Part shown: piece by piece, positions 9,205 through 18,446 of the stretch
Layout of the letters: the number at the start of each line of letters is the position of its first letter
How positions within the stretch are numbered: position 1 is the first letter of the stretch
DNA from: Haloechinothrix aidingensis
Lineage (GTDB): Bacteria; Actinomycetota; Actinomycetes; Mycobacteriales; Pseudonocardiaceae
Assembly (NCBI RefSeq): GCF_013450155.1
Contig: NZ_JACCKD010000002.1
Span: 548,531 to 612,530 of the forward strand
Direction: 5' to 3'
DNA length: 64,000 nt
The notes under the pieces: generated by a model
The model's database searches: none
Told to the model about the DNA's origin: nothing
The model's input: the letters and a program-made list of their open reading frames with translations, nothing else
Made by a program: the position numbers and the translations under genes

Positions 9205-11105
9205 CGCAGCACCGCCGTCCCGTCGTCGTGCAGTTCGACTGTCGCCGAGCCCGGAGGGACCTCGACCTCGGCCTCGTGTGTCCGGCCACCGGCGCGCCAC
9301 GTGATCGTGACCGGTAGCGGCCCGCTGCCGGGGGCGGCGAGATGCATGCGGTCGGCCGATACCCCGACATGCCCGTTCGCCGGGTAGAGCTGGCGCTTCT
9401 GTGCCGGCTCCACGCCCTCGCGGGTCGTCACGGACGCTCCGATCGCGGCAGGCCACCCACCATCGGACTCGCCCGGCCGCACCAGCCGCAGGCTGATTCC
9501 CGGCGGCGCATCCGGCGCCCGGTTGAGCAGCACCCTGGAGTCCTGCCACTGGTTGGCGACCACCGCGTCGAGCAGGCCGTCGCCGTTGACGTCACCGAGG
9601 GCGAACGCCCGTGTGACGTCCGGAGAATCCAGACCGAGCTGCGGCGCCAGGTCGACGAAACCGCCACCGGCGTCGGCCGCCCAGAACGGGTTGTGCTCGT
9701 GCCCGGACAGATCGTCCTCACCCGGTTCGAAGTTGGCCCACACCGCCGGGTACTTCAACAGCGCGTCGTTGCCCATGGCGACCTCCTGCAGCTCCGGCCA
9801 GCGATCGGTCTCACCTGCCATGAACCCGGTCGCCTGCAGCAGCTCCTCGGTGCCGCTGTTGTCGAAATCACCGGACTTCACGTCCCAGGACCAACCGCTG
9901 CGCGAGATGCCGAGTGGCTCACTCTCGTCGCTGTACGGGACGGTTCCGTCGAGCAAGTCGCTGCCGGTGCCGTCGGGCACGAACGCGAAGTTGCTCTCGT
10001 GCAGGGCATGCGGCGAGGTGATGTTGCTGACGACCATCATCGGCAGCTCGTCCGGGTCGCGATAGGTGAATGTGACCCCCATACCCTTGAACGATCCGTT
10101 GCCGAGCACCTTCGACTTCGGCGTCGTCATGTCCCGCTCGCCGGTGACGACGTCGAACCGCGGCTCACCTGTGCGGGAGCGATTGACCAGAAGGTGATCG
10201 TTGCCGAAGTCGTTGGCGACATACACGTCCGGCCGGTGATTGCCGGTCAGGTCCTGAAATCCCATCGCCAGCGTCCATGCGGTAGCCACGTGCTCGGGAA
10301 GCGCGTTGCTCGCGTCCGTCACCTCGGGGGGCGCATCGGACTCCCCGGTCGGTTCGGTCAGCAGCACCTTGTTGCGCCCCGCATTGCGGGCGAGGCTCAT
10401 GCTGTGCTGCATCTCCATCCGGGTCTCGTCGTCGGCCGACGGATCGAGCACGCGCGCATCGTCGGGGAAGTAGTTCCCGATCACGATGTCCAGGTGACCC
10501 GAACCGTCCAGATCGGCCACGTTCACCGCCGTGGTGTTCCAGACCCGCATCGGCTCGACCAGCTCGTGCGCGGTGAAGCCCTCCGCGCTCGGCGCCGTGT
10601 CCGGCCCCGCTTCGTTCATGAACAGCACCGGGGAACGGCCCCAGTAGTAGACGAGGAAGTCGACATCGCCGTCCTCGTCGAGGTCCGCGGGCACGCAGCC
10701 CATCGGCGCCATGGTGTCGTCGTAGGGAAGCCCGTCGGGAAGCAGCTCGACCACCGGGTACTCCGGCGCTCCGCTGCCGGGGACCGACCGCAGCGTCACG
10801 CTGTCGTCCCGCGGGTCGACCAGGCAGGCATCCGCGGGCCTGCCGAGGTCGCGCAGGTCGGTGAGCGCGACTCCCGCACCCACCCCGGAGATCCACGCAC
10901 GGAAGTGCCGCAGATCGGGGGCGACCGTGCGCCCGTACTTCGCGCCCTCCGGCGCGGAGTTGAGATCGCGTACGTCGAAGTCGTAGGGTTCCGCGAGATC
11001 GTCCTTCTCACTCTCCCCGAGCGACGGGCGCTCGGTCAGCACGCCCATGCCGAACACGAGCACGACCGCAAACAGGATTCCGGTAACGCGGTAGAGAACC
11101 CGCAT
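9201..11105 (-). CDS. unbV: Enediyne-conserved exported FG-GAP/ASPIC protein (UnbV)
   Basis: A 634-aa protein with an N-terminal hydrophobic segment (VTGILFAVVLVFGMGVL, residues 7-23) that should act as a signal peptide or anchor. Several FG-GAP/VCBS-type calcium-binding loops follow, such as DLDEDGDVDFLV, DLDGSGHLDIVIG and DVNGDGLLDAVVANQW, implying a beta-propeller. The C-terminal 110 residues match the ASPIC/UnbV domain (NGHVGVSADRMHLA, then VTITWRAGG). The protein is likely extracytoplasmic. It is one of the proteins universally conserved with enediyne PKSs, yet its function is unproven. The ATG at 11105 has AGGAG 7 nt upstream; an upstream in-frame extension to 11204 has no ribosome site and would bury the signal sequence. 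Confidence 0.92.
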   Translation of the reverse strand: MRVLYRVTGILFAVVLVFGMGVLTERPSLGESEKDDLAEPYDFDVRDLNSAPEGAKYGRTVAPDLRHFRAWISGVGAGVALTDLRDLGRPADACLVDPRDDSVTLRSVPGSGAPEYPVVELLPDGLPYDDTMAPMGCVPADLDEDGDVDFLVYYWGRSPVLFMNEAGPDTAPSAEGFTAHELVEPMRVWNTTAVNVADLDGSGHLDIVIGNYFPDDARVLDPSADDETRMEMQHSMSLARNAGRNKVLLTEPTGESDAPPEVTDASNALPEHVATAWTLAMGFQDLTGNHRPDVYVANDFGNDHLLVNRSRTGEPRFDVVTGERDMTTPKSKVLGNGSFKGMGVTFTYRDPDELPMMVVSNITSPHALHESNFAFVPDGTGSDLLDGTVPYSDESEPLGISRSGWSWDVKSGDFDNSGTEELLQATGFMAGETDRWPELQEVAMGNDALLKYPAVWANFEPGEDDLSGHEHNPFWAADAGGGFVDLAPQLGLDSPDVTRAFALGDVNGDGLLDAVVANQWQDSRVLLNRAPDAPPGISLRLVRPGESDGGWPAAIGASVTTREGVEPAQKRQLYPANGHVGVSADRMHLAAPGSGPLPVTITWRAGGRTHEAEVEVPPGSATVELHDDGTAVLR

Positions 11106-11386
11106 CGCTACTCCTAAACAACGTTCTCGTCCGTACCCCGGAAGGAATGCGGAGGTCTCATTGACGTGTTTCCCGCATACCGCCCCGTATCCGTTTTTCC
11201 GCATCTTTACGGTGCACTGAGGACTCGTCGATTACGGATAGAAGCGAGCATTGCCGTGGTAATATGTCTGTGATCGTCACCGTGTTCCCCACACGAGGTG
11301 GCGGGTTGTTTCGCCGGTACCGTGGTGCGGCGTCCGGCGACTGTGTCGCTACCGCATCCTCGTCTCTGGCGGTGTCGCGACACGAC

Positions 11387-11429
11387 TCCCGGCTTGCCCT
11401 CTTGGTCCCGGTCGACAGGCAAGCCGGGA
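11387..11429 (-). terminator. Perfect 12-bp inverted repeat, terminator-like or operator
   Basis: tcccggcttgcc (11387-11398) pairs perfectly with ggcaagccggga (11418-11429) around a 19-nt loop. There is no T-tract on either side, as is common for actinobacterial hairpin terminators. It lies 282-324 bp upstream of the unbV start, so an operator or attenuator role is also possible. Confidence 0.5.
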
Positions 11430-11522
11430 CCGGAGAGGGGGTCACGATCACCACAACTGCCGAACACACCGGAGGCACACCGACCGTGCGGCACCGGCTC
11501 GCCGGCACGATGCGTCGACCGG

Positions 11523-11545
11523 CTGGAACCGTGGGAAGGTTCCAG
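11523..11545 (-). terminator. Hairpin 15 nt after the P450 stop
   Basis: ctggaacc (11523-11530) and ggttccag (11538-11545) form an 8-bp perfect stem with a 7-nt loop, starting 14 nt downstream of the P450 stop on the reverse strand. No T-tract. The position suits a weak terminator. Confidence 0.5.
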
Positions 11546-11559
11546 CGCGCGTCGGGCGG

Positions 11560-12798
11560 TCAGATGCTTGCCGGTACCGGAGAGCCCAGCCGGACAGGAA
11601 GGGCGCTGTGGCCGTTCATGATGAACGTCCCCTGCGGCTCCAGTTCGTCGGGCCGCACTCCGAGGCTGAGATCGGGGAAGCGCGCGAAAAGGGCGGGCAA
11701 CGCGATCCTCAGCTCCAACCGGGCCAGCGGTGCGCCGAGGCAGAAGTGCGAGCCGTGGCCGAACGACAGGTGCGTCTTGTCGGTACGGGTGGCATCGAAC
11801 TCGGCGGCGCTCGCACCGTGCACGTCGGGATCCCTCCCGACGGCGGCGAATCCCATGAGCACCGGGTCACCCTTGTTGATCACGACGCCACCGACCTCGA
11901 TGTCGTCGGTGGCGAAGCGCAACGGCAGCTGAGCCACCGGGGCCTGCACGCGGAGCGTCTCCTCGATCACGTCGTCCCACGAGATCTGGCCGGCCTCGAG
12001 CAGCTCACGTTGCTCCGGCTGGCTCAGCAGGGCGAGCACGGCGTGGCTGAGCGCGTTCATCAGGGTCTCAGACCCGGCGCCGAGCATGAGGTGGAGGGTG
12101 CCGACCATCTCCTCGTCGGTGAGCCGGGTGCCGTCGTCCTCCCTCGCAGCGAGAACGACGCTGGTCAGGTCGTCACCGGGGGTCCGCCGCTTGATCTCGG
12201 CGAGCTCGTACAGTTCCTCGTGCCACTTCTCGACGTTCGCTTCGGCCTCGTCGCCGGAAATGGACGTGGTGACGTTCACTCCGGCTCCACGCAGGACCGC
12301 GTTACGGGCCGACTCCGGAACGCCGAACATCTCGCAGATCACCCGCGCAGGCAACGGCGTGGCGAACCGTCCCTTCAGGTCGACGACCTCGTCCGGCCCG
12401 GCCTCCTCCAGCTGATCGAGCAGGTCGTGGACAGTCTTCTCGATGAGCGGCCGGGTATCCTCCACCCGCCGTGGCGTGAAGGCGCGTGAGACCAGCTTGC
12501 GCAGACGCATATGGTCGGGGTCGTCGTTCGTGGTCATGTTGTCCATCAGGAGCCAACCGATCAACGGCCAGTTGGACGGAATCTCACCGGAGGTGAAGGC
12601 GGGCCACTTCTGTGGATCCTTGCTGATCCGGGAATCGGACAGTACCTTCTTGGCCTCTTCGTAGCCGGTAACAGACCACGCAAGCACGCCGCCGGGCAGC
12701 TCGACCCGTGCGACCGGTCCGTTCTCGCGGATGCGCTCGGCTTCCGCGTGAACATCCTGGCCCGCAGTGTCCAGTGTGACAGGGCAGTGATTCTCCAT
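11560..12798 (-). CDS. Cytochrome P450 (bacterial class I)
   Basis: A 412-aa soluble P450 of the usual bacterial secondary-metabolism length. The heme-binding loop is FGHGSHFCLG with Cys353. The I-helix reads LMLGAGSETLMNAL, with Glu-Thr in the oxygen-activation position. The K-helix ExxR is EETLR. Redox partners must come from elsewhere, since no ferredoxin gene is adjacent. The ATG at 12798 has AGGAGA 7 nt upstream. It follows the FAD-linked oxidase by 73 bp, so it probably shares its transcript. A role in oxidising the enediyne core or its aryl group is an inference from location only. Confidence 0.9.
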   Translation of the reverse strand: MENHCPVTLDTAGQDVHAEAERIRENGPVARVELPGGVLAWSVTGYEEAKKVLSDSRISKDPQKWPAFTSGEIPSNWPLIGWLLMDNMTTNDDPDHMRLRKLVSRAFTPRRVEDTRPLIEKTVHDLLDQLEEAGPDEVVDLKGRFATPLPARVICEMFGVPESARNAVLRGAGVNVTTSISGDEAEANVEKWHEELYELAEIKRRTPGDDLTSVVLAAREDDGTRLTDEEMVGTLHLMLGAGSETLMNALSHAVLALLSQPEQRELLEAGQISWDDVIEETLRVQAPVAQLPLRFATDDIEVGGVVINKGDPVLMGFAAVGRDPDVHGASAAEFDATRTDKTHLSFGHGSHFCLGAPLARLELRIALPALFARFPDLSLGVRPDELEPQGTFIMNGHSALPVRLGSPVPASI

Positions 12799-12871
12799 CG
12801 GACATCTCCTAAGGACACGAGAAAATTGTCAAAGACCACGTCCTCCCCACCGGAGTGGTGATCGGACGACG

Positions 12872-14266
12872 TTAGCAATTCATTTCGTTCCGGTATTCTC
12901 TTACGTTGCTCGGACGGTCAACAATTTCCGAGAATCGTGGATGCGCGCCGTACAGTGCCTCGTGGTGGGCGGTGAGACCGCTGTACCCGACGCCTCCGAT
13001 CCGCCGTGCCGCCGCGTACAGGTCGGCGTTGGCCCGTTGCATTCGCTCGATCGTCGCGTGGTCGTCCGACGGTGCGGCCCGCTGCACCCCGAACACCACC
13101 GTGACCGCGTCCCGGACCCGCGGGACATTCGGCGCGGCCAGCCGAGCGGTGGGAATCGGGTAGATGAGAACGCCTCCACCGGGGCCGAGATCGTCCGGGG
13201 CGAGGTCATCGAGCACACCGGAGATCAGCGCCTCGGCGTACCTGCCGGGCAGCAGGACGTTGCACCGCGGGTGCGCGTGCTGCTGCCACGGATCCGGCTC
13301 CCGCGAGTCCACCTCGACCGGCGTGTACCTCAGGAGAAAGTCCCGGTAGCCGGTCGTTGCGATCTCCTCCGCGCCGCGTTCGTGGCCGAGGCCGCGCAGC
13401 AGCACGTCCGGGTCGGGTTCCTCCGGCGGGTCGTAGAACGACACCGCTTCCAGCACGTATCGCCAGCCGACCCCGCTGGCATACCTGGCCCAGCCCGTTA
13501 CGTGGTTGAACCGTCCCTGCCCGGCGAGCAGGCACTGGTCGGCGAGGAACACCCGCAGGTCGGCATAGCTCAGCAGGTGGCGCCGCGCCGAACGACGCGC
13601 AGGTACCAGGTCGACGGTGGCGCGGGTGATGATCCCGTGCCGGCCCTGGCTCCCCCGCACCGCGTCGAAGAGATCGCCGTTGCGGTGCGGCGAGCACGTC
13701 ACCAGGTCCCCGCGGGGCGTGACGACGTCGAGGTCACGGACGTTGTCGGCCTGGTATCCGTACTGATGGCTGGCGCCACCGATCCCACCGACCGACAGCG
13801 TGCCACCGACGGACAGCGCGAGGTAGTCCGGCAGTACCGGCGGCGCGGTGCCGTCCCGGAGCGCAGCGTCGAGCACCGCGCCCCACCGTGCCCCGGCATC
13901 GGCGTGCACCCGGTCCGGACCGACCGCGCGTATGCGGGACAGCGCAGGCATGTCGACGACGATGCCGTCGCGCACCTGGGTCTGCCCGTGAACGGAATGG
14001 CCCTCACCGCGCGGCACCACGGGGATCCCGCGTTCCCTCCCGTACCGCACGATCGATGCGATGTCGGCCGCGCTGCCTGGTAGCAGGACGGCACGCGGCA
14101 CGCGGTGGACCTGGTTGCCGAAGTCACGCGCGACACGCGCGAGGTCGGCCGCGTCGACGGTGAGGGCACCGTCGAGGGCAGGCACCCCGGTGAGCCCGTG
14201 GCCCGGAACGGTCGCCGCGCCGGGATCTCCGCGCTTCCTGCTGTGACGGACCGGCGTCGAGCTCAC
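12872..14266 (-). CDS. FAD-linked oxidase, PCMH/cytokinin-dehydrogenase-like
   Basis: A 464-aa flavoenzyme of the VAO/PCMH superfamily. Residues around 60-110 form the FAD-binding half: PGSAADIASIVRYGRERG, then PRGEGHSVHGQ. His90 in GHS is placed where related oxidases attach FAD covalently, and SVGGTLSVGGIGG follows. The C-terminal half is a substrate domain resembling cytokinin dehydrogenase more than berberine bridge enzymes. The start is a GTG at 14266 that overlaps the stop of the preceding hydrolase (GTGA), so the two are coupled. A longer in-frame extension to 14533 runs through that hydrolase and is rejected. Substrate unknown; it could oxidise an alcohol or amine in the pathway. Confidence 0.85.
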   Translation of the reverse strand: MSSTPVRHSRKRGDPGAATVPGHGLTGVPALDGALTVDAADLARVARDFGNQVHRVPRAVLLPGSAADIASIVRYGRERGIPVVPRGEGHSVHGQTQVRDGIVVDMPALSRIRAVGPDRVHADAGARWGAVLDAALRDGTAPPVLPDYLALSVGGTLSVGGIGGASHQYGYQADNVRDLDVVTPRGDLVTCSPHRNGDLFDAVRGSQGRHGIITRATVDLVPARRSARRHLLSYADLRVFLADQCLLAGQGRFNHVTGWARYASGVGWRYVLEAVSFYDPPEEPDPDVLLRGLGHERGAEEIATTGYRDFLLRYTPVEVDSREPDPWQQHAHPRCNVLLPGRYAEALISGVLDDLAPDDLGPGGGVLIYPIPTARLAAPNVPRVRDAVTVVFGVQRAAPSDDHATIERMQRANADLYAAARRIGGVGYSGLTAHHEALYGAHPRFSEIVDRPSNVREYRNEMNC

Positions 14267-15102
14267 GACAGGAAGTACTCGGCCAGCAACGGCGCACCCA
14301 GCTTCTGGTTGAACAGGTGCCCCTCGCTCGGCAGGCTCACGAACCGTCCCCGCGGTATCCCCTCGGCGACGGAACGGCAGGTCTCCAGCAACCAGTCCGC
14401 GCTGTCGCTGCCGCTGATCACGAGAGTGTCGACGGGAACGGACGGAAGGAGGTCGGCCGGGACGCGCTCGTGGTCGTCGCTGAGAATGGCATCGTAGACG
14501 ATCGTCGGGGCGAGCGCCTCGAATGACGGCCATACCGGATGCTCCCGGAGCTCGTCGATCACCTCGTCACTGAAGAAGACGTCCTCCTTCAAAAACAGGG
14601 TGACGGCGTCGCCCCTGCGGTCCTCCGCGATGAGCCGCTTGAGCTCGTCCAGATAGCCGTCCGGGACCTTCGGCCCACCGTACGGTGGCTCGTACACGGC
14701 GAGCTTGCCCATGGGTACCCCGTCGGCCGCCGCGCGAATGCCGATCATCCCGCCCGTACAGTTGGCGAAGACCGACGCCCGCCCACCGGTGGCCTCCACC
14801 ACGGCCGCGAGGTCCTCGACCTCCCGCTCTATGGACCACCCAGCGGGTTGCGCGTCGCCGCTCCCACCACGTCCACGACGGTCGTAGTTGAACACGGTGA
14901 ACTGGTCCGACAGTGCCTCGGCGAGCCTGGCAAACATGGCCTTCTCATTGAGACCCCCGCCGAGTATCACCACAGGGGGGCCGTCGCCGGACCGCTCGAA
15001 CGCGATTCGCGTGCCATCGGCCGACGTCACGGTCTCGAGCTCGAGGCCACGTACCCCGAACCCGACGTTCTCCACGTTGGCAGCGTTTGCTGACTCCACC
15101 AT
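14263..15102 (-). CDS. Alpha/beta hydrolase with a cysteine nucleophile
   Basis: A 279-aa alpha/beta-hydrolase. The oxyanion loop is VVILGGGLNEKAM, the fold motif FNYDRRGRGGSG is near residue 75, and the catalytic His262 is in PSEGHLF. At the nucleophile elbow the usual G-x-S-x-G is replaced by A-N-C-T-G, making Cys115 (TGT codon) the candidate nucleophile, as in dienelactone hydrolase. The second alpha/beta hydrolase of this window keeps Ser. The ATG at 15102 has GAGGAGA 6 nt upstream. The stop overlaps the FAD-linked oxidase start by 4 nt. Function unknown; a lyase, isomerase or slow hydrolase role is possible. Confidence 0.85.
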   Translation of the reverse strand: MVESANAANVENVGFGVRGLELETVTSADGTRIAFERSGDGPPVVILGGGLNEKAMFARLAEALSDQFTVFNYDRRGRGGSGDAQPAGWSIEREVEDLAAVVEATGGRASVFANCTGGMIGIRAAADGVPMGKLAVYEPPYGGPKVPDGYLDELKRLIAEDRRGDAVTLFLKEDVFFSDEVIDELREHPVWPSFEALAPTIVYDAILSDDHERVPADLLPSVPVDTLVISGSDSADWLLETCRSVAEGIPRGRFVSLPSEGHLFNQKLGAPLLAEYFLS

Positions 15103-15189
15103 TCGGACTCTCCTCGGTATATCGATCCATCACCGGGTGACAGGCCGGGCCTTGCCCGAAGCCGGTTCCTCCGGCGCCCGCGCTCCACG

Positions 15190-15558
15190 CTAGAGCGACG
15201 CCGATCCGGGCACGTCCTCTCCATTGCTCGCGGTGGCCGGGCGTGCAGCCGCTGCCTCCCCGCCGAATCCGTAGGAACCGACCAGCACACCGCCGGATGC
15301 CACCGGACCCTCCGGAGCGCGTGCGCGGAACTCCCGCTGGAACTCGTGGAACGCAGTCGACGCCGCCAGGGGGTTGCCGTCGCCCTCGATACAGCCGACG
15401 TGCACGAACGTCACCCCGTCGTCCAACCGGAACGACGCGTAGCTCAGGCCCGCGGGCCGCTGCTCGGCCAGCTGGGCGAACACGGCCTCCACCAGCGCCT
15501 GGTTCTCGTCTGCCGCTTCCGGTGTCGTCTCGTAACGGACGACGAACGCCGAACCCAT
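15190..15558 (-). CDS. Small dimeric alpha/beta-barrel protein (ABM-like)
   Basis: A 122-aa protein whose first 95 residues fit the ferredoxin-like dimeric barrel of antibiotic-biosynthesis monooxygenases: a first strand SAFVVRYETT, a helix with ENQALVEAVFAQLAEQ, then strands around SYASFRLDDGVTFVHVG and a helix FHEFQREFRAR. Such proteins act as cofactor-free oxygenases or cyclases, or simply bind ligands. The last 25 residues are Ala-rich and likely disordered. The ATG at 15558 has AAGGAGA 6 nt upstream; longer frames reach into the epoxide hydrolase gene. It starts 13 bp after the epoxide hydrolase stop, within the same leftward operon. Confidence 0.7.
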   Translation of the reverse strand: MGSAFVVRYETTPEAADENQALVEAVFAQLAEQRPAGLSYASFRLDDGVTFVHVGCIEGDGNPLAASTAFHEFQREFRARAPEGPVASGGVLVGSYGFGGEAAAARPATASNGEDVPGSASL

Positions 15559-15571
15559 CTCGTTCTCCTTC

Positions 15572-16735
15572 CTACCGCGCCCGCAGCGTCCGCCGGAACA
15601 TCCGCAGGTCATCGACGAACAGCTCGGGCTCCTCCATGGCTGCGAAGTGCCCGCCCCTGTCGAGCTCGTTCCAGTGCACGATGTCCGGCAAGCTGCGCTC
15701 GGCGAACCGCCGGACGGGCCGCACGATGTCGTGGGGGTATACCGCCACACCGACCGGCCCCGGCACCCGCGGCAAGGGCTCGGGCGGGGACGCCGAGACC
15801 GGCAAGAGCTCGGCGTTGTCGTAGTAGAAGTGCGCCGACGAGCCCGCCGTCCCGGTCAACCAGTACAGCGTGACGTTGGCGAGCAGACGGTCACGATCGA
15901 TGGCGTCCTCCGGCGTCTTGTCCGAGTCGGTCCACTCCTGGAACTTCTCGATGATCCAGGCAAGCTGCCCTACCGGCGAGTCGGTCAGTCCGTAGCCGAG
16001 CGTCTGCGGTCGCGTCGCCTGGAGTTTCATGTACCCCGAGCCGTCGTCTGCGGAACTCGCCATCTGGCTCAGACGGTCCAAATCAGACTGATCGAGCTCG
16101 CCGATCTCGGAAGCGTCGTCGGGTGGGGGCGTGAACAGGAAGTTGACGTGCGTTCCCACCACGTGATCGCTGTCGAGCACACCGAGCAGGATCGTGACGA
16201 AGGCACCGAGATCGCTACCCTGCGGGATGTAGCGGTCATACCCGAGGGACGCCATCAGCTCCGACCAGACGTTCGCTACCCGGGGGATCGACCAGCCGTG
16301 CTGCGTGAGCGGACTCGAGAAACCGAAGCCGGGCAACGACGGAACCACAACGTGGAAGGCATCCCCGGGGTCACCGCCGTGCGCTCGCGGGTCCGTCAAC
16401 GGGCCGAGCACGTCGAGGAACTCCAGGAACGACCCGGGCCAGCCGTGAGTGAGCAGCAGTGGTACAGCACCGGGCTCGGGCGAGCGCACGTGCAGGAAGT
16501 GGATATCGGTCCCGTCGATCGTCGTGACGAACTGCGGGAACTCGTTGACCCGTGCCTCGACCGCTCGCCAGTCGAAGCCACTGTGCCAGTACTCGGCGAG
16601 CTCCCTGAGGTACGCCTGCGGGACTCCACGGCTCCACCCGACGTCCGGTGTCTCGGCAGGCCACCGGGTAGCGGTGAGACGCGCACGGAGGTCGTCGAGT
16701 GCTTCCTGGCTGGCTTCGACACGGAACTGGCGCAT
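15572..16735 (-). CDS. Epoxide hydrolase (SgcF/NcsF-like)
   Basis: A 387-aa alpha/beta-hydrolase of the microsomal-type epoxide hydrolase family, with the N-terminal EHN region ([17 protein letters not shown], residues 3-19). The oxyanion motif HGWPGS begins at His97, the nucleophile is Asp175 in GSDLGAF and the catalytic base is His363 in GGHFA. In nine-membered enediyne pathways (C-1027, neocarzinostatin) such enzymes open the core epoxide to a vicinal diol, so its presence argues for a nine-membered core. The ATG at 16735 has GAGGA 7 nt upstream and homologues begin similarly. It is the first gene of the leftward operon and faces the flavin monooxygenase across a 248-bp divergent promoter region. 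Confidence 0.92.
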   Translation of the reverse strand: MRQFRVEASQEALDDLRARLTATRWPAETPDVGWSRGVPQAYLRELAEYWHSGFDWRAVEARVNEFPQFVTTIDGTDIHFLHVRSPEPGAVPLLLTHGWPGSFLEFLDVLGPLTDPRAHGGDPGDAFHVVVPSLPGFGFSSPLTQHGWSIPRVANVWSELMASLGYDRYIPQGSDLGAFVTILLGVLDSDHVVGTHVNFLFTPPPDDASEIGELDQSDLDRLSQMASSADDGSGYMKLQATRPQTLGYGLTDSPVGQLAWIIEKFQEWTDSDKTPEDAIDRDRLLANVTLYWLTGTAGSSAHFYYDNAELLPVSASPPEPLPRVPGPVGVAVYPHDIVRPVRRFAERSLPDIVHWNELDRGGHFAAMEEPELFVDDLRMFRRTLRAR

Positions 16736-16983
16736 TACGTAGTCCTCATTTCTCCGTACTCGGTCCGGCAGCACGCTTCCCGAAACGCACGGGATCGCCT
16801 GTATTCGTCCATCCGAGACGCTACATTCCCGAAGAGCCCCTGCCTATTGATACGATCCCTTCCCGCAATTACGGAGAAAAACTGTCGCAACGAGACAGTC
16901 AGCAACACGAGAGAAGTTAATGTACCGATCATCGGGCTAGTCTTGCCGGACGACTTGACACACCCGATCAGGAGGGTACGACC

Positions 16984-18423
16984 ATGGGAAAGCAGATCGG
17001 CGATCACGCAGTCGTGCTCGGCGGAAGCATCGCCGGGATGCTGTCCGCTCGCGTGCTTTCCGAAGCCTACAGCCGCGTTACCGTCATCGAGCGCGACGAC
17101 CTCACGGATGTGGGGTCCGGGCTGCGCCCGTCGATCCCGTGGGCGATCCACATCCACGCGCTTCTCGAACGTGGGCGGGAGATCATCGAGGACCTGTTCC
17201 CGGGCTTCGTCGACGACATGCTCGCCCTCGACGTGCCGGTCGGTGACTACGGTACGACCTGCCACTACTACGCCAACGGCACGATGTTCGCCGAGGCCGA
17301 GACCGGACTGGCGTGCGTAGGCGCGAACCGTCCGGTGATCGAGAACTTCATCCGCACCCGCACCAGCGCCATCCCGGGGGTCGCCGTACGGGACGGCACC
17401 GACATCGTCGGTCTGCGCCCCTCTGCCGACAACACCCGGATCACCGGCGTTCGCGTCCAGGGGCGCGACCGCGATGCCGGCGCAGGCAGGGAGGAGATCA
17501 TCGAGGCCGACCTGGTCATCGATGCCACCGGGCGGGCATCGCGCACACCTCGCTGGCTGGAGGAGCTCGGCTACACCAGAGCGCCCGAGGAGAAGGTCCA
17601 CATGGACCTTACCTACACCACCATGGACTTCATCGGACCGCTGCCCAACGACCCGCTCGGCGAGGACATCGCGCTGGTCCCGACGGCGACTCCGACGTAC
17701 CCGCGCGGGGCGATATTCGCGCGCCTGGCTGACCGCTACGCCCTTACCCTGACCGGGATCAACGGTGACAGCGCACCGACGGACCGGGAGGGCTTCCTTG
17801 CCTATGCCAAGTCGCTGCCCGTTCCCGAGATATACGAGGCGGTCCGCGACGCCGAGCAGCGAGCGCATGCCGGAGCGTTCCGGTTCCCGGCCAGTGTCCG
17901 GCGCCGCTACGAACGCCTCCGGCGATTCCCGGAAGGCTACCTGGTCATCGGGGACGCGGCGTGCATCTTCAACCCGGTCTACGCCCAGGGCATGACTGTC
18001 GCCGCCATGGGTGCGGCTGTGCTGCGCAAGCACCTCGAGAAGGGTGTCGAGCCGCAGCCGGGCCCGTACTTCCGCGATCTCGCGCGCACCACCGACGCCC
18101 CGTGGAGTATGTCGGCAGCTGCGGATCTCGGCCACCCGAAGGTACGTGGCAGGCGTACCTTCGCCACGCGGATGGCGAACATGTACATGCCGCGGGTGCA
18201 GGCCGCGGCCACGAGCGATCCGGTCGTGGCGCGGCGTTTCATCCGCGCGATCTCACTCGTCGACCCGCCACAGGAGCTCATGAAGCCGTCCGTCGTCGGG
18301 CGGGTGCTGTTCCGCCGCGGAGCCCGCGGCGCCACGCGCGCTCCGGCGGGCTCGCCCGGCACGTCCCCGGTCGCGAACACAGCGGCGCAGGCGGCATCGC
18401 GGACCGATCGACCGTCGTCGTGA
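16984..18423 (+). CDS. FAD-dependent monooxygenase/oxidoreductase
   Basis: A 479-aa flavoprotein of the PHBH/geranylgeranyl-reductase-like superfamily. The N-terminal dinucleotide motif is VVLGGSIAG (residues 10-18) followed by VTVIERD. The second FAD motif GDAACIFNPVYAQGM is near residues 322-336. DLVIDATGRAS near 180 is also typical. It likely hydroxylates or epoxidises an aromatic or polyene intermediate with NAD(P)H. The last 50 residues are Ala/Ser/Thr-rich and poorly conserved in appearance. GGAGG lies 8 nt before the ATG. It starts the rightward tailoring run and is followed by a long perfect palindrome. Confidence 0.88.
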   Translation: MGKQIGDHAVVLGGSIAGMLSARVLSEAYSRVTVIERDDLTDVGSGLRPSIPWAIHIHALLERGREIIEDLFPGFVDDMLALDVPVGDYGTTCHYYANGTMFAEAETGLACVGANRPVIENFIRTRTSAIPGVAVRDGTDIVGLRPSADNTRITGVRVQGRDRDAGAGREEIIEADLVIDATGRASRTPRWLEELGYTRAPEEKVHMDLTYTTMDFIGPLPNDPLGEDIALVPTATPTYPRGAIFARLADRYALTLTGINGDSAPTDREGFLAYAKSLPVPEIYEAVRDAEQRAHAGAFRFPASVRRRYERLRRFPEGYLVIGDAACIFNPVYAQGMTVAAMGAAVLRKHLEKGVEPQPGPYFRDLARTTDAPWSMSAAADLGHPKVRGRRTFATRMANMYMPRVQAAATSDPVVARRFIRAISLVDPPQELMKPSVVGRVLFRRGARGATRAPAGSPGTSPVANTAAQAASRTDRPSS

Positions 18424-18446
18424 GAACGGGCCCGGCCGGTACCCGC

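Larger units (their letters stand above)
11106..11559. other. Intergenic region with two inverted repeats
   Basis: 454 bp between a P450 gene and unbV, both leftward. No plausible gene was found. It holds two strong inverted repeats (listed separately) and the leader of unbV with its AGGAG site. It probably ends the upstream transcript and starts the unbV-unbU-unbL-pksE transcript. Confidence 0.5.

Noticed and set aside
7164-11105. Functional Rnf-type electron-transfer complex
   Set aside because: Only one RnfD-like subunit is present and its neighbours are the enediyne unb genes, not rnf subunits.
12872-14533. Longer 553-aa version of the FAD-linked oxidase
   Set aside because: The first 89 residues are antisense-free but out-of-frame readings of the hydrolase gene; the GTG overlapping the hydrolase stop is the natural start.
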